NCBI RefSeq assembly: GCF_030295765.1
Contig: NZ_AP027292.1
Coordinates: forward strand, 2,480,001-2,544,000
Length of the DNA stretch: 64,000 nucleotides
Reading direction: 5' to 3'
DNA from: Neptuniibacter halophilus
GTDB lineage: Bacteria > Pseudomonadota > Gammaproteobacteria > Pseudomonadales > Balneatricaceae
Shown here: piece by piece, positions 37,065-44,565 of the stretch
Layout: each line of letters opens with the position of its first letter
Numbering within the stretch: the stretch's first letter is position 1
Notes under the pieces: model-generated
Database searches by the model: none
The model's input: the letters and a program-made list of their open reading frames with translations, nothing else
What the model was told of the DNA's origin: nothing
Program-made: the position numbers and the translations under genes

Positions 37065-39005
37065 ATGGATTTCTTTACCCAACAGGACAAGGCGAGGCGT
37101 AATACCGGCTGGCTGGTATTTCTGTTTGTGATGGCGGTACTGACACTGGTGCTGCTGACTAATCTGCTGATTGCGCTCACCGTCTGGTTTATGACCCAGG
37201 ATGATACCCTGAACCGGGGTGTCAGTGTGATCGCGCAAACCGATAGCCGGACAATTGCCAGCCTGTTCTCCTGGAAACTGTTTGGTTTGATCTCTCTGGG
37301 TGTGGCCGGCGCGGTGCTGTGCGCAGTGGCGTATAAATGGTTACAACTGGGCAGCGGTGGCAAGGCGGTTGCAGAATCGCTGGGTGGCCGTCAGATCTCG
37401 CCGGATACACAAGACCCGAATGAGCGTATGGCGCTGAATGTGGTCGAGGAGATGGCGCTGGCGTCAGGCATGCCGGTGCCGCCGGTCTATCTGCTGGAAG
37501 AGGAAGCCGGCATCAACGCTTTTGCCGCCGGAAACAGTCCGGCGGATGCCGTGATCGGCGTAACCGCCGGTTGTATCCGGCATTTTAAGCGGGATGAGTT
37601 GCAGGGGGTGATCGCCCATGAGTTCAGTCACATCCTGAATGGTGATATGCGCCTCAATCTGCGCCTGATGGCGCTGCTGCATGGGATTGTTTTTATCGGC
37701 CTGGTCGGGGAGCTGCTGGCGCGCGGACACAGCAACCGCCGTTCTGATGGCCGAATTGCCGGCCTCGGACTGGCGTTGATCGCACTGGGCTGGCTGGGGA
37801 CCTTTTTCGGTAGCCTGATCCGGGCTGCGGTCAGCCGGCAACGTGAGTTTCTTGCCGATGCCAGTGCCGTGCAGTTCACCCGTAATCCAAAAGGTATCGC
37901 GAATGCACTGAAACTGATCGGGGCCTACAGCGCCGGCAGTGAGATAGGCAATCAGCGCCGCAGTGAAGTCAGCCACCTGTTTTTCGGTCAGGTGGTCTCG
38001 AAAATGTCCTCGTTGTATGCAACTCATCCTCCTCTGGTGGATCGTATCCTGCGTCTGGATCCCAACTGGGACGGAAACTATCTCTATCGCAGTCCGAAAA
38101 CTCGTGAACAGAAGCAGGCTGAAGATGAGCAGGCGATGGAGGTGAAAAAAGAGGAGATCTTTCAGCAGGCGGTGCTTACCGGAGCGGTTCTCTCGACGGG
38201 GAATGATCCCGGCGAAGCCTTTGCCGCCGGTGATCTGGATCAGATCCGGCTGGAGATCGATGAGTTACACCCGACGTTGGCGGAACATGCCCGGAATCCA
38301 TTGGGAGCAGTGGTTGTATGCTGTGGCCTGTTGATGCACCGGCCGTCGGACCTGCAGCAACAGCAGATTGAGCTGATCCGGCAGAGCGGTTTTCAGGGCG
38401 CTGCTGATTCGGTTATGCAGATACTGCCGCTTATCACTACCCTGCAACCGGGTAATCGTCTGCCGCTGATGGAGATGCTGCTGCCAGCGCTGAAAACCAT
38501 GTCGGCGGCTCAGTATCAGCAGTTCAAGCGCTTGCTGTTACAACTGATTCGGGTAGATAAGCAGACCGAATTATTTGAATGGTGCCTGTTCCAGATTGTG
38601 CGGCACTATCTGGCGGCGGATTTTGAACCACAGAAACCACGGCGACCGCGTCATTCCGAACTGGCACAGATCAGCGACAGCTACCGTCTTGTTTTGTCCC
38701 TGCTGGCTCACTACGGGCATGATCAGGCGGAGGATGCTGAGCGGGCGTTCAACAGAGGTGCCTCGGCAGCGGGCTTGTATAACATTGAGCTTCTGGCCGA
38801 GGCTGAGTGTGATCTGGACAGCTTTATGCAGGCGGTGCGGGAACTGGCCGATGTGTATCCGCTACTGAAACCCCGCCTGCTGACCGGCTTGCGCAAGTGT
38901 GCTGAGCATGATGGCCAGATCACCCCGCTGGAGCGGGAGGTCATCACCAGTATCGCGGCAGTGATGGATACACCGCTGCCGCAGTTTGACAGTCTGGTGA
39001 GATAG
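37065..39005 (+). CDS. M48 family membrane zinc metalloprotease
   Basis: The 646-residue protein has two N-terminal transmembrane helices, an HtpX/Ste24-like catalytic domain with the HExxH motif at residue 185 (VIAHEFSHILNGD), two further hydrophobic stretches, and EFLADASAVQFTRNP as the third metal-ligand region. A cytoplasmic extension of about 280 residues, much longer than HtpX, follows. It ends with a TerB-like helical stretch (EHDGQITPLEREVI). It probably degrades damaged membrane proteins. It is in one operon with lemA. Confidence 0.9.
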   Translation: MDFFTQQDKARRNTGWLVFLFVMAVLTLVLLTNLLIALTVWFMTQDDTLNRGVSVIAQTDSRTIASLFSWKLFGLISLGVAGAVLCAVAYKWLQLGSGGKAVAESLGGRQISPDTQDPNERMALNVVEEMALASGMPVPPVYLLEEEAGINAFAAGNSPADAVIGVTAGCIRHFKRDELQGVIAHEFSHILNGDMRLNLRLMALLHGIVFIGLVGELLARGHSNRRSDGRIAGLGLALIALGWLGTFFGSLIRAAVSRQREFLADASAVQFTRNPKGIANALKLIGAYSAGSEIGNQRRSEVSHLFFGQVVSKMSSLYATHPPLVDRILRLDPNWDGNYLYRSPKTREQKQAEDEQAMEVKKEEIFQQAVLTGAVLSTGNDPGEAFAAGDLDQIRLEIDELHPTLAEHARNPLGAVVVCCGLLMHRPSDLQQQQIELIRQSGFQGAADSVMQILPLITTLQPGNRLPLMEMLLPALKTMSAAQYQQFKRLLLQLIRVDKQTELFEWCLFQIVRHYLAADFEPQKPRRPRHSELAQISDSYRLVLSLLAHYGHDQAEDAERAFNRGASAAGLYNIELLAEAECDLDSFMQAVRELADVYPLLKPRLLTGLRKCAEHDGQITPLEREVITSIAAVMDTPLPQFDSLVR

Positions 39006-39009
39006 TCTG

Positions 39010-39519
39010 TCAGATCGCCTGAGAGAAGTTTCCGTGGTGGCGCTGGTACTCTTCGTCAAGGTGTTCAGTGGAGTAGTCGTGATAGCAGCGCCCGGTCACC
39101 AGTCGGCTGAGGCTGCGGCCCTCCATGTGTATATAGACCTTGTCGTGTGAGCGGTGAAAATCCAGAACCTCACCGGACTGATCGGGAACAATAGAGCCTG
39201 AAGGCAGAATGCGGTCGCGCTGTACCGTCAGAATCTCTTCGCGGGGGCTGTTACGAATAATGGTGGCGGGCAGGCTGCGTCCGTTTTCGAGGATGGTAAC
39301 ACCGTCGCCGATGTTGTAGTTGGCAAACTTATCTTCCGCTCTGCGCTGGAGCAGTTCATCCAGCACATCGACCAGAATGTTGATGACGATCTCATGCACT
39401 TCCATTGCACCGAGCAGGTCGCGGCAGAACTGCTTCCGGTCGGGGGCTGCAAGCCAGGCGGCTGCATTCTGATCGTTGACCTCTTGGCGAATTACCCGGT
39501 TAAACTGATTGATATCCAT
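39010..39519 (-). CDS. Unknown protein behind an RBS-sequestering hairpin
   Basis: The 169-residue soluble protein has no signal peptide or recognised motif. It has a helical N-terminal half (about 1-65) and a C-terminal half with beta-type segments (DGVTILENGRSLPATIIRN; DKVYIHMEGRSLSRLVTG). I do not recognise the family. ATG 39519 follows GAGAGG by 7 nt, but that ribosome binding site is part of a 10-bp inverted repeat (39520-39574), suggesting translational control. It converges with the M48 protease gene with only 4 nt between stops. Confidence 0.72.
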   Translation of the reverse strand: MDINQFNRVIRQEVNDQNAAAWLAAPDRKQFCRDLLGAMEVHEIVINILVDVLDELLQRRAEDKFANYNIGDGVTILENGRSLPATIIRNSPREEILTVQRDRILPSGSIVPDQSGEVLDFHRSHDKVYIHMEGRSLSRLVTGRCYHDYSTEHLDEEYQRHHGNFSQAI

Positions 39520-39574
39520 AATCTGACCTCTCCCTGAAGTACTACGTCTGTAGGGGACAACACTAGGTCAGATT
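39520..39574 (-). promoter_or_regulatory. 5' leader hairpin covering the ribosome binding site of the 39010-39519 gene
   Basis: AATCTGACCT (39520-39529) and AGGTCAGATT (39565-39574) are a perfect 10-bp inverted repeat separated by 35 nt. Read on minus, the downstream arm includes the AGG of the Shine-Dalgarno and ends one base before the ATG. Inner pairings TCCC/GGGA and CTAC/GTAG extend the fold. When formed, the ribosome binding site would be hidden. Confidence 0.6.
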
Positions 39575-39692
39575 AGTACGTAAGTAGTAAAACGCAAACA
39601 TTAAAAGCTGTTTGAAATGAGCGTTTTTCATGGCGCTTTTTTCTCTATAAAAAAGCATAGCAACCGGGTTTAGGCAGTTACCTGATGGCTGT

Positions 39693-40070
39693 CTATTTCT
39701 GTAGCGGATCTTTTTTCCACTCCAGCGACAGAGAAACTGAATCGGCAAATCTCAATGCATGAGGCTTATCGATTGTGACCTTGGCGTAGAGGGTCCAGGG
39801 GTGCTCACTGCAGATCTCAAGTACGTCAGAAACCAGCTTTTCCAGAAGCAGAAAACGTCCCGCTTCCACATGCTGAATCACCTGCTTGGTAATGGTTTTG
39901 TAGTTCAGGGCCTGATCCACATCATCCTCGCTGAAAGCCTTGTTTGCCGGGTACTGTATCTCGATGTTAATCACTACATCCTGCTGTTTTTCCATCTCTT
40001 CCGGATTGAATCCGATAAAAGTTCGCAGACGAAGATTAGTGATATTGATGATTGCGTTACTGAGGGCCAT
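39693..40070 (-). CDS. folX: Dihydroneopterin triphosphate 2'-epimerase
   Basis: FolX epimerises dihydroneopterin triphosphate to the monapterin form, a route to tetrahydromonapterin. The 125 residues match E. coli FolX more closely than Fol[45 protein letters not shown] and [18 protein letters not shown] 40070 is preceded by GGAAG. It is divergent from the signalling operon. folM and folE, its usual pathway partners, are not in the window. Confidence 0.92.
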   Translation of the reverse strand: MALSNAIINITNLRLRTFIGFNPEEMEKQQDVVINIEIQYPANKAFSEDDVDQALNYKTITKQVIQHVEAGRFLLLEKLVSDVLEICSEHPWTLYAKVTIDKPHALRFADSVSLSLEWKKDPLQK

Positions 40071-40234
40071 CAGAGTGCTTCCTTTGTTCTGTTTCAGGTC
40101 CGGTATCAGCTTCGGGGCTGTACCCTGATCAGGATAACTTAATTGGGCAGATGGTTCCCCTGTTGCAAAGGAAAAAGCGCGTCAGGGAACGCTTGCAGGC
40201 GTCATTAAGAGGGCGTTAGGGGTGAAACTAATTA

Positions 40235-40261
40235 TGTGACATTTGTGACATTTGTGATTAT
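40235..40261 (+). repeat. Three tandem 9-nt repeats TGTGACATT upstream of the signalling operon
   Basis: TGTGACATT occurs at 40235-40243 and 40244-40252, followed by the variant TGTGATTAT at 40253-40261. The array ends 76 nt before the start of the HTH-REC gene. Direct repeats with a 9-nt period suggest an operator for a protein binding in tandem. A CRP palindrome is excluded because the inverted TCACA half is missing. Confidence 0.65.
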
Positions 40262-40275
40262 TCTGAAACTGGATG

Positions 40276-40299
40276 TTGTTTGAATTCTTGTTTGAATCT
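40276..40299 (+). repeat. Tandem 12-nt repeat TTGTTTGAAT upstream of the signalling operon
   Basis: TTGTTTGAATTC (40276-40287) and TTGTTTGAATCT (40288-40299) are adjacent direct repeats identical in the first ten bases, located 38 nt before the first start codon. Together with the 9-nt array they occupy most of the 100 nt upstream of the operon. Confidence 0.65.
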
Positions 40300-40337
40300 G
40301 ATGTTTCTGTCGGGCTGGATAGTTGGAGCTGATCGAA

Positions 40338-40958
40338 ATGAAAACGTTTTCGACAGGCGACATTGCAAAGTTCTGCGATGTAAATCTGCGTACGGTGATC
40401 CGCTGGATCGAGAAAGGTGAACTCAAGGGGTTTAAGTTGCCCGGACGTGGCAACAACCGGGTCACCGAAGAGGAACTGGTTAAATTCTTCCAGCGCCACC
40501 AGATGCCGATACCAAAAGAGGTGTCTGCATCAGCAGATACCGCGCGAACGGTGCTGATTGTGGATGATGATGTGCAGGTTGGCCGGGCGATTCAAAGGGT
40601 TTTACGCCGTGCCGGTTATCGTACGCTTCTGGCGGAAGACGGTTTCCGTGCCGGTACCCTTCTGATGAGTGAAAAGCCTGCAATCATGACTCTGGATCTG
40701 AGTATGCCGGGGCTTGATGGTTTTGCGGTGATTCGTTTTGTCAGGGAGAGTGCTGAGATCAGAGACACCCGGATATTAGTGATCTCAGCGCTGGATAAAC
40801 GTCAGTTGCAGGCGGCATTAGCGAGCGGGGCTGATGCCTGTCTGGAAAAACCTTTTGCCAATGAGCAGCTATTGCATCGGGTCAGCCAACTGCTGAAGCC
40901 GACTTTTACCGCGACTGACCGCAATGAGTGTCAGGCCATTTCAGGAGAGCCGCATTAA
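40338..40958 (+). CDS. Response regulator with N-terminal MerR/excisionase-type HTH
   Basis: The 206-residue protein has an unusual order: an N-terminal winged helix of the MerR/Xis type (residues 3-53, TGDIAKFCDVNLRTVIRWIEKG), then a receiver domain (about 72-190) with acidic DDD at 76-78, phosphoacceptor Asp120, the switch serine in VISAL, and the Lys of EKPFA. Most response regulators carry the DNA-binding domain at the C terminus. It is the first gene of a five-gene operon and overlaps the next by 1 nt (TAATG). ATG 40338 has GGAG 9 nt upstream. It is a good candidate to bind the tandem repeats just upstream. Confidence 0.85.
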   Translation: MKTFSTGDIAKFCDVNLRTVIRWIEKGELKGFKLPGRGNNRVTEEELVKFFQRHQMPIPKEVSASADTARTVLIVDDDVQVGRAIQRVLRRAGYRTLLAEDGFRAGTLLMSEKPAIMTLDLSMPGLDGFAVIRFVRESAEIRDTRILVISALDKRQLQAALASGADACLEKPFANEQLLHRVSQLLKPTFTATDRNECQAISGEPH

Positions 40959-42052
40959 TGAAAGATCAGAGCGGAAGCATCATATTTATTGATGATGAAA
41001 GTGCGGTGCTGAGTTCATTGCGCCGCGCACTGCGGTCCCGTTTGCGTGACTGGGAGTTGGTGTTTGAACAATCACCTGAGCGGGCGCTGGAGCAGGTCCA
41101 GAGTATCCGGCCCTGGGTGGTGGTTGCGGAAAAGCGGATGTTGCCGATGGATGGTGCGGAACTGCTCAGTCGGGTCAAACATCTGCAACCGGATGCGGTG
41201 CGGGTCATTCTCAGTGCTGATACCAGCGAGGGTACTGCACTGACGCCACTGGAATCCGCGCATATTCTGTTGCCCAAACCTTTTGATATCGATCTTCTGA
41301 CGGCCACGATTGAACGGGCAGCCTGCCTGCGGCATTTTGCTTTGTCAGATCAGGTGCGGCGTGAGATAGGTTCTTTGCAGACTCTGCCGGTACTGCCTGC
41401 CACCTACCGGCGTCTGGTGGAGTATGTTGAATCGACAGATGACGTGGACAGTGACCGGGTGGCGGCTTTAATCAGTCAGGATGTCGCAGTATTGAGTAAG
41501 TTGGTGCAACTGGCAAATTCTCCGTTCTGGGGCTACCGAACTCAGGTATACAGCGCCCGCGATGCGGTGGTCCGGTTGGGGCTGGATCTGGTGCGCAAAG
41601 TGGTGCTCAGCGTCGGTCTGTTTGTGACGGATGTGGCCGAAGGGGAGCATGCGGGGCTGCTGACCCGGGCTGAGCGGGTGGCGGAAAAATCACTGCTGCT
41701 GGCTCGTGAAAGTGGGCGTAGCCGAGCTCAGGTGGAGCAGGCCTATTTTACCGGCCTGCTGCACAATATAGGAGAGCTGGTCGAACTGGGTGGTAAAACC
41801 GGGTTATCGGCGGACACTCTGGGGGCTTTTTTACTCCAGCTATGGGGGTTCGAGCAATCTCTGGTCGACAGCCTGCGTTATCAGTCAGACCCACTGGCGC
41901 AACCGCAACCTGCGGTTCAGACCTGCCAGTTATACATCGCCCGACGTTTGCTGGAGGCGGAATCGGGCAATGTGGCGCCTGAGGCGCTGCTGGCTTCGCT
42001 GGATCCCGATCTGCTTGAATGTGCTGCACTCCCCTCAGATTACAGGAGCTGA
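40958..42052 (+). CDS. Receiver-HDOD protein with Glu at the phosphorylation site
   Basis: The 364-residue protein has an N-terminal receiver domain (residues 6-120) with the acidic pair IDDES. The residue at the phosphoacceptor position is Glu58 (VVVAEKRMLPMDG) where Asp is expected; the conserved Lys is kept (LLPKPFD). A HDOD domain follows (about 140-330, LPVLPATYRRLVEYV; LVQLANSPFWGY). HDOD domains are non-enzymatic signalling modules related to HD hydrolases. Asp-to-Glu changes often mimic permanent phosphorylation, so this protein may be constitutively on, or respond by binding rather than phosphorylation. It is translationally coupled to the preceding gene and lies 2 nt before the binding-protein gene. 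Confidence 0.85.
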   Translation: MKDQSGSIIFIDDESAVLSSLRRALRSRLRDWELVFEQSPERALEQVQSIRPWVVVAEKRMLPMDGAELLSRVKHLQPDAVRVILSADTSEGTALTPLESAHILLPKPFDIDLLTATIERAACLRHFALSDQVRREIGSLQTLPVLPATYRRLVEYVESTDDVDSDRVAALISQDVAVLSKLVQLANSPFWGYRTQVYSARDAVVRLGLDLVRKVVLSVGLFVTDVAEGEHAGLLTRAERVAEKSLLLARESGRSRAQVEQAYFTGLLHNIGELVELGGKTGLSADTLGAFLLQLWGFEQSLVDSLRYQSDPLAQPQPAVQTCQLYIARRLLEAESGNVAPEALLASLDPDLLECAALPSDYRS

Positions 42053-42054
42053 TT

Positions 42055-42873
42055 ATGATCAGACAATGGTTGTCCGTTGCGTTGCTTTGCAGCGTATTAA
42101 GCCCTCTGGCTCAGGCACAGACGCTCACCCTGGGGATTGTTCCTCAGCAATCTGCTGAGAAGCTGGCGCGGCTGTGGACTCCGGTAGCGGAGTATCTCAG
42201 TGCCAAAGCCGGTGTCGATATTATTTTTTCTACCGCTCAGGATATTCCGACGTTCGAACAGCGTCTGCTGGCAGGGGAGTACGATCTGGCGTATATGAAC
42301 CCCTATCACTTTACGGTATTCAATCAGAAGCCGGGCTACCGGGCGATTGCCCGGCAGAAAGATAAGCGGATCAAAGGCATTATCGTGGTGAAGAAGGACA
42401 GCCCGATCCAGTCACTGGCTGAGCTGCAGGCGCAGACACTGGCCTTTCCTTCACCGGCTGCCTTTGCTGCCAGTGTGTTGCCCCGGGCGAAGATAGCGCA
42501 GGACGGCATCAGTTTTACCCCGCAATATGTCTCCTCCCATGATTCGGTTTATCTGACGGTTTCCCGTGGGCTGTTTCCGGCCGGGGGCGGTGTGCTGCGT
42601 ACCTTTAATAACACCGATCCCAAAGTGCGGGAGCAACTGCGCATACTCTGGACGACACCGGGTTATACACCGCATGCCTTTGCTCTCCACCCGCGGATAG
42701 ATAAGGCGCTGGGAGAGCGGATTCAGGCGGCGCTGCTGAGTATGAATCAGGCACCTGAAGCAACCGCGTTACTCAAGGCGATCAATTTTAAGGGTATAGA
42801 GTCCGCCGTTGATGCCGACTGGGATGATGTCCGGGCACTGAATATCCAGCTTCTGCAGTCGATGCTGGACTGA
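42055..42873 (+). CDS. PhnD-like periplasmic solute-binding protein
   Basis: The 272-residue product has a signal peptide (cleavage near LAQA, residue 21) and the phosphate/phosphite/phosphonate-binding (PhnD, TctC-like) fold, with LTLGIVPQQSAEKLARLWTP, EYDLAYMNPYHFTVF and FPSPAAFAASVL. There is no ABC permease or ATPase gene nearby. It sits between two regulators and a membrane histidine kinase in one operon, so it is more likely a periplasmic ligand sensor for the kinase than a transporter component. CAGGAG precedes ATG 42055. The ligand is unknown. Confidence 0.85.
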   Translation: MIRQWLSVALLCSVLSPLAQAQTLTLGIVPQQSAEKLARLWTPVAEYLSAKAGVDIIFSTAQDIPTFEQRLLAGEYDLAYMNPYHFTVFNQKPGYRAIARQKDKRIKGIIVVKKDSPIQSLAELQAQTLAFPSPAAFAASVLPRAKIAQDGISFTPQYVSSHDSVYLTVSRGLFPAGGGVLRTFNNTDPKVREQLRILWTTPGYTPHAFALHPRIDKALGERIQAALLSMNQAPEATALLKAINFKGIESAVDADWDDVRALNIQLLQSMLD

Positions 42874-42916
42874 TCCGGCGTGAGCAGTACCCGCGTATCG
42901 ACAAAGGGAGTGAAAG

Positions 42917-44554
42917 ATGTCGTTAAGGCTTAAGACTATCATCGGTGTTGCAGCCATTGAGGCGATTCTGTTGCTTCTGCTGGTCACTATGACTCTGGAT
43001 TATCTGCGCACGACCAACTACGAAGGGATCAATAAACGCGCTCAGACCACTGCAACCCTGTTTGCAACCACCGCCAAGGACGCCGTGCTGAGTTACGATC
43101 TGGCTTCGCTGGAGTCATTTGTGCAGGAGGTGTTGAAAAACCCCGATCTTATCTATGCCCGGGTACTGGGGCCGCAACAACAGGTATTTGCTTCGGCCGG
43201 CGATAATGCGGCTCTGAATCGCCCGTTTATTGCTGATGGGGAGGTTGAAGCCGTGCATGATGGCATCTTTGATACCTACGCCGAAATTCGTGAAGGTGGC
43301 GTGGTCTACGGTCGTGTGGAGCTGGGTCTGGATATCCATCTGCTGCGCGGCACGATTGAGGAAGCGGAGCGGCGCAGCGTCATGATTGCGGCGCTGGAGA
43401 TGGGGCTGGTGGCTCTGTTTTCGCTGATACTGGGCACCTATCTGACCCGCCAGCTACAGGTGCTGACCCGGGCCGCTAAAAAGATCTCCTCCGGGGAGCT
43501 GGATATCCAGATCCCGGTCAAAGGGCGGGACGAGGTCGCCGATGTAGCGATGGCTTTTAATGCCATGGCCCTCAATCTTAAAGAGGCCAGCCAGCGCAGG
43601 GATCAGTACGAGCTGGCATTGCAGGAGCTGAACCGTTCACTGGAGGATCGGGTGCAGAAGCGGACGCGTCAGTTGGAGGAAAAAAACCACGAACTTGAAA
43701 GGGCGAACGCCGAGATCAAAAATGCTCAGGCCCGCTTGCTGCAGTCGGAGAAGATGGCGTCTATCGGTGTGCTGGCCGCTGGCGTGGCCCATGAGATCAA
43801 TAACCCGTTGGGGTTTGTGATGAGTAATCTGGCAACCCTCGATCATTATGTTGTGAACTACCGCACCCTGATTCAGGAGTATGAGACGCTGTCTGCGCTG
43901 GAATCCGATGAGGCGCGTCAGGCGCAGCGGGAAAAAATTGCGCTGCTGCGCGACGAGTATGATCTGGAATTTATGAATGAGGATCTGGATGAACTGCTGA
44001 AAGATACCCATGAAGGCTCGGTGCGGGTGCGTGAAATTGTTAAAGGGCTCAAGGCATTTTCCCATGTGGATCAATCTGAGGAGCGGCAGTGGGCGGATAT
44101 CAACGAATGTATTGAAACCACGCTGAAGGTGGCGAATAACGAGCTGAAATATCACTGTGAGGTAGAAACGGATCTTGGCGATATCCCTCAGGTTAATTGC
44201 ATGCCGGGACATATCAAACAGGTGATCCTGAATATGCTGCTCAATGCCGGGCACGCGATTAAGGAGCGAGGCCTGATCCGGGTGGAGACCTTGCAGCAGG
44301 GAGCGCATGTTGCCATCAGAATCCGTGATAACGGCTGTGGTATTGCCGAAGATGAGATGAGCAAGTTGTTTGATCCTTTTTTCACGACCAAAGAGGTGGG
44401 AGAGGGGACCGGGCTGGGGCTGGCCATCTCCTACGGCATTATCGTGGAAGACCACGGTGGTGAGATTCAGGTAGAGAGTCAGTTGGGAGAGGGAACCTGT
44501 TTCACCCTTTTGCTGCCTGTCGAACCGCAGAACCAGTCTGAGCCGTTGAATTAA
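42917..44554 (+). CDS. Membrane sensor histidine kinase
   Basis: The 545-residue kinase has a transmembrane helix at about 5-28, a periplasmic sensor domain of about 125 residues, and a second helix near 155-178. A HAMP domain, a long coiled coil (about 230-280), a dimerisation domain with the phosphoacceptor His292 (GVAHEINNPLGFV), and a HATPase domain follow, with N box (NMLLNAGHAI), DNGCGI and GEGTGLGLAI. All catalytic boxes are intact. It should phosphorylate the operon's receivers with Asp (those at 40338 and 44566). The PhnD-like protein encoded just upstream may bind its periplasmic domain. Its stop is 11 nt before the next start. Confidence 0.9.
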   Translation: MSLRLKTIIGVAAIEAILLLLLVTMTLDYLRTTNYEGINKRAQTTATLFATTAKDAVLSYDLASLESFVQEVLKNPDLIYARVLGPQQQVFASAGDNAALNRPFIADGEVEAVHDGIFDTYAEIREGGVVYGRVELGLDIHLLRGTIEEAERRSVMIAALEMGLVALFSLILGTYLTRQLQVLTRAAKKISSGELDIQIPVKGRDEVADVAMAFNAMALNLKEASQRRDQYELALQELNRSLEDRVQKRTRQLEEKNHELERANAEIKNAQARLLQSEKMASIGVLAAGVAHEINNPLGFVMSNLATLDHYVVNYRTLIQEYETLSALESDEARQAQREKIALLRDEYDLEFMNEDLDELLKDTHEGSVRVREIVKGLKAFSHVDQSEERQWADINECIETTLKVANNELKYHCEVETDLGDIPQVNCMPGHIKQVILNMLLNAGHAIKERGLIRVETLQQGAHVAIRIRDNGCGIAEDEMSKLFDPFFTTKEVGEGTGLGLAISYGIIVEDHGGEIQVESQLGEGTCFTLLLPVEPQNQSEPLN

Positions 44555-44565
44555 GGAGAGCATGA

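Noticed and set aside
40235..40261. CRP binding site from the TGTGA words
   Set aside because: All TGTGA words point the same way and no TCACA partner lies at 6-nt spacing, so they are direct repeats and not a CRP palindrome.
43637..44563. Open frame of about 308 codons on minus, antisense to the histidine kinase gene
   Set aside because: All histidine kinase motifs are on the plus strand; the minus frame has no ribosome binding site or known domain.
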